A stretch of DNA of 5,294 bases from assembly GCA_027295435.1 (NCBI GenBank), contig JAPUKX010000120.1, positions 1-5,294 on the forward strand, in the 5' to 3' direction. This DNA is from Planctomycetota bacterium. GTDB lineage: Bacteria; Planctomycetota; Phycisphaerae; Phycisphaerales; SM1A02. The notes beneath the pieces are model-generated. The model was given only the letters and a program-made list of their open reading frames with translations. It did not search any database and was not told the origin of the DNA. Positions 3,760 through 5,294 of the stretch are shown here, one piece after another. The translations under genes were made by a program, and so were the position numbers. Positions within the stretch are counted from its first letter, which is position 1; every line of letters begins with the position of its first letter.

Positions 3760-5294
3760 ACGTTGCCTTGAGTGCGCCGAGTGGCGCGCTTACGCCGAGG
3801 CGATGTCCTGTTCCTTGCCCGCCTGTTTGTTTTCCGCTTTGCGGGAGCGTTGCGACCGTCAAAGAGTGTCTCGCCGAATGTGTCATCCTCCTCTTCGCCG
3901 AGGCCGGCCTGCCGCTGCTGGATGATCACCACATCATCTTCGTCGGCTCGTCGCCGACCACCGGCGACGACCTTGCCGTCATCGTCAAGGATCTGGTCGG
4001 CCTCGGCCGTCCTGCGCTTGGCTTGGCTCATCAGGGCCTCGTAGGTCTTCTGTGCTTTGGCACCGGTGATCGCCTCACAACTGCGGGCGATTTCGCCGAT
4101 GTAGCGCTCCAGGAGTCCGCGGCGCTGGGCCTGGCGCTGCATGCGTTTTCGTCGGCGAAGGTAGGTCCCGAGCTTGCGTCCACATTCCTGCAGCGCCAGC
4201 CTCATCTCCTTGCGGATCTCGTCGTAGTCGGCGATCGCCTCCTTGGATTCGCTGGTGAAGGGCACCCATACGCTGGCCATGTGAACCATGATGACCAGGG
4301 GCGCCTGGGGCAGTGCTGCCCTGGCTTGACTCAGTTCGTAGCCGCGCCAATTGGTTTCCAATACGGCCTTGTATGAGCAACATGATGATTGCTGATAGAG
4401 CAACGGTACACGGTTGGCAAAGCGTAACACGCGGGCCAGGTCGTCGGCGGGCAGTTGGCCGCCATAGGCCAGGGCGGCTTCGATCTGGAACGGGTTGCCC
4501 CGATACACCGCTGGGGATCGCGTCGAGGCGGCATAGAACTCCGCCTTCACCTCCTTGAGCAGACCGGCCAGCAACGCCTTGGAACCAATCGGGACCAGAC
4601 ACGTCGTCGGCGGAGCTGTGAGCTTGACCTCCTGGATCGCGTTGTAGATCGCTTCTGCTTCGGCGTGGCCGATCTGTTTGACCCAAGTGAGGTTGGTCAG
4701 ACCAGCTTTCTTGCAGATCTCCTTCACTTTGGTTGGGCTCACTCGTGAGAAGTCGTTCTGAAGGAACGCGCCCAGCTTCTTCGATTCCGTCCGCTCAAAC
4801 ATCTGGATCAGCGTGCCCAGCTCGATCCCCTTCGGGTGTGGCTTGATCTCCGTGGGTTCGTCCGGGAGTTCATCAACCGTCCGCGGGAACTCGATCGTTT
4901 CGTTGTTCGGCGTTACATACGTGATCCGGGCGTGGGAATTGGCGATCGCGGTCTGTTCGAGATACTCGTCGATGGATTGACGACCTTTCTGATACTTGCC
5001 GACAAGTTCGATGGCGACCTGTGTGCCGTGGCCTTGGGGGAAAAGTTGGTCATCTTCAGGATGCTCGGTGTCGCTGACGATCTCCGGGCGGTTCCTGGTG
5101 GTGTCGATGCGCAGCAGGACCTCGTGGGCGGGCTTGCGCCTGGTAGTCTTGGAGATGATCAACACCCCCTTGCCGGTGGTCATCAGCCCGTACATCCCCG
5201 CAGCGGAGATGCCGATGCCCTGTTGGCCGCGAGACATCTTCAGCCGGTGGAACTTAGAGCCGTAGAGCAGCTTGCCGAAGATATTGTCGATCTG
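3756..5294 (-). CDS. top6B: DNA topoisomerase VI subunit B (ATPase), 5' end outside window
   Basis: Subunit B is the GHKL ATPase that dimerises on ATP and drives strand passage through subunit A. The frame stays open to the right edge, so 512 C-terminal residues are visible. The first helix with the ATP/Mg asparagine and the DNGxG motif, perhaps 80-100 residues, lies beyond it. Visible residues start QIDNIFGKLLYGSKFHRLK, then SRGQQGIGISAAG (21-33), the ATP-lid region. A GHGTQV box follows at 88-93 and IKPHPKGIELGTL at about 150-162. The helix-two-turn-helix segment, with FSRVSPTKVKEICKKAGL, begins near 182. The transducer includes RFANRVPLLYQQ (291-302) and WVPFTSESKEAIADY, where Lys351 is probably the ATP-contacting switch lysine. 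After the stalk helix (to about 415), a tail of roughly 90 residues turns acidic (GEEEDD) and then strongly Arg/Lys-rich. The Met at 5237 is internal, not the start. The stop overlaps the subunit A start by four bases. Confidence 0.96.
   Translation of the reverse strand, partial: QIDNIFGKLLYGSKFHRLKMSRGQQGIGISAAGMYGLMTTGKGVLIISKTTRRKPAHEVLLRIDTTRNRPEIVSDTEHPEDDQLFPQGHGTQVAIELVGKYQKGRQSIDEYLEQTAIANSHARITYVTPNNETIEFPRTVDELPDEPTEIKPHPKGIELGTLIQMFERTESKKLGAFLQNDFSRVSPTKVKEICKKAGLTNLTWVKQIGHAEAEAIYNAIQEVKLTAPPTTCLVPIGSKALLAGLLKEVKAEFYAASTRSPAVYRGNPFQIEAALAYGGQLPADDLARVLRFANRVPLLYQQSSCCSYKAVLETNWRGYELSQARAALPQAPLVIMVHMASVWVPFTSESKEAIADYDEIRKEMRLALQECGRKLGTYLRRRKRMQRQAQRRGLLERYIGEIARSCEAITGAKAQKTYEALMSQAKRRTAEADQILDDDGKVVAGGRRRADEDDVVIIQQRQAGLGEEEDDTFGETLFDGRNAPAKRKTNRRARNRTSPRRKRATRRTQGNV
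3766..3769 (-). promoter_or_regulatory. Weak ribosome binding site inside the subunit B end, for subunit A
   Basis: AAGG on the minus strand lies 6 nt before the GTG at 3759, within the last codons of subunit B. It supports the overlapping GTG start of subunit A and coupled synthesis of the two subunits. As a 4-base match it is not decisive against the ATG at 3729. Confidence 0.35.

Noticed and set aside
3687..4376. Plus-strand open frame of 229 codons opposite subunit B
   Set aside because: It is antisense to conserved transducer and tail sequence of subunit B, and its hydrophobic runs mirror codon bias on the real strand.
4075..4686. Minus-strand open frame of 203 codons inside subunit B
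   Set aside because: This is a shifted frame of the same strand with Arg/Gly/Pro-rich content. Subunit B motifs continue unbroken in the other frame, so it is not a frameshift.
5235..5237. ATG at 5237 as the start of subunit B
   Set aside because: The frame continues upstream to the window edge with typical family sequence (FGKLLYGSKFHR), so this Met is internal.
1..5294. tRNA, rRNA, CRISPR array, insertion sequence or ANTAR-type paired hexaloop leader
   Set aside because: I looked for tRNA arm sequence, regularly spaced repeats, transposase motifs and terminal inverted repeats, and for obvious paired hexaloop hairpins in the spacers. I saw none I could support. Covariance-model searches were not possible here.

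Overview
This window looks like bacterial chromosomal DNA of moderately high GC content. It carries four complete genes and one gene cut by the right edge. The most informative pair encodes both subunits of a type IIB topoisomerase, DNA topoisomerase VI. That enzyme is typical of archaea and plants and is scattered in bacteria. Together with an ANTAR-type response regulator and a simple histidine kinase, it suggests a bacterium from a lineage such as Planctomycetota. This assignment is an inference and no marker gene in the window confirms it.

Layout from left to right. Positions 1-306 have no supportable gene but hold short repeats: an 11-bp tandem pair, a cluster of GCGCGC runs, a 14-bp perfect palindrome and two copies of GCGTGACGC. 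A DCC-family (DUF393) thiol-disulfide oxidoreductase-like gene follows on the minus strand (307-708). A divergent intergenic region (709-908) has a perfect TATAAT box facing the DCC gene and a sigma70-like promoter facing a sensor-less histidine kinase (909-1757, plus). A 27-bp interrupted inverted repeat straddles the kinase -10 box. The kinase converges, with a 30-bp gap, on an ANTAR response regulator (1788-2447, minus). Upstream of the regulator is a 121-bp spacer with a TGACG triple repeat. Then come topoisomerase VI subunit A (2569-3759, minus) and subunit B (3756 to beyond 5294, minus), which overlap by four bases (GTGA).

How the genes may work together. The two topoisomerase genes form a translationally coupled operon whose products assemble as an A2B2 enzyme: ATP-driven strand passage by B, and double-strand cleavage by A through its active-site tyrosine. 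The ANTAR regulator lies downstream on the same strand, either at the end of that operon or under its own promoter. Its receiver domain has glycine where the phospho-accepting aspartate should be. The adjacent kinase is therefore probably not a conventional phosphodonor for it, despite their proximity. The main points for follow-up are this degenerate receiver, the bacterial topoisomerase VI with charged tails at the subunit junction, and the operator-like DNA in the non-coding spacers.
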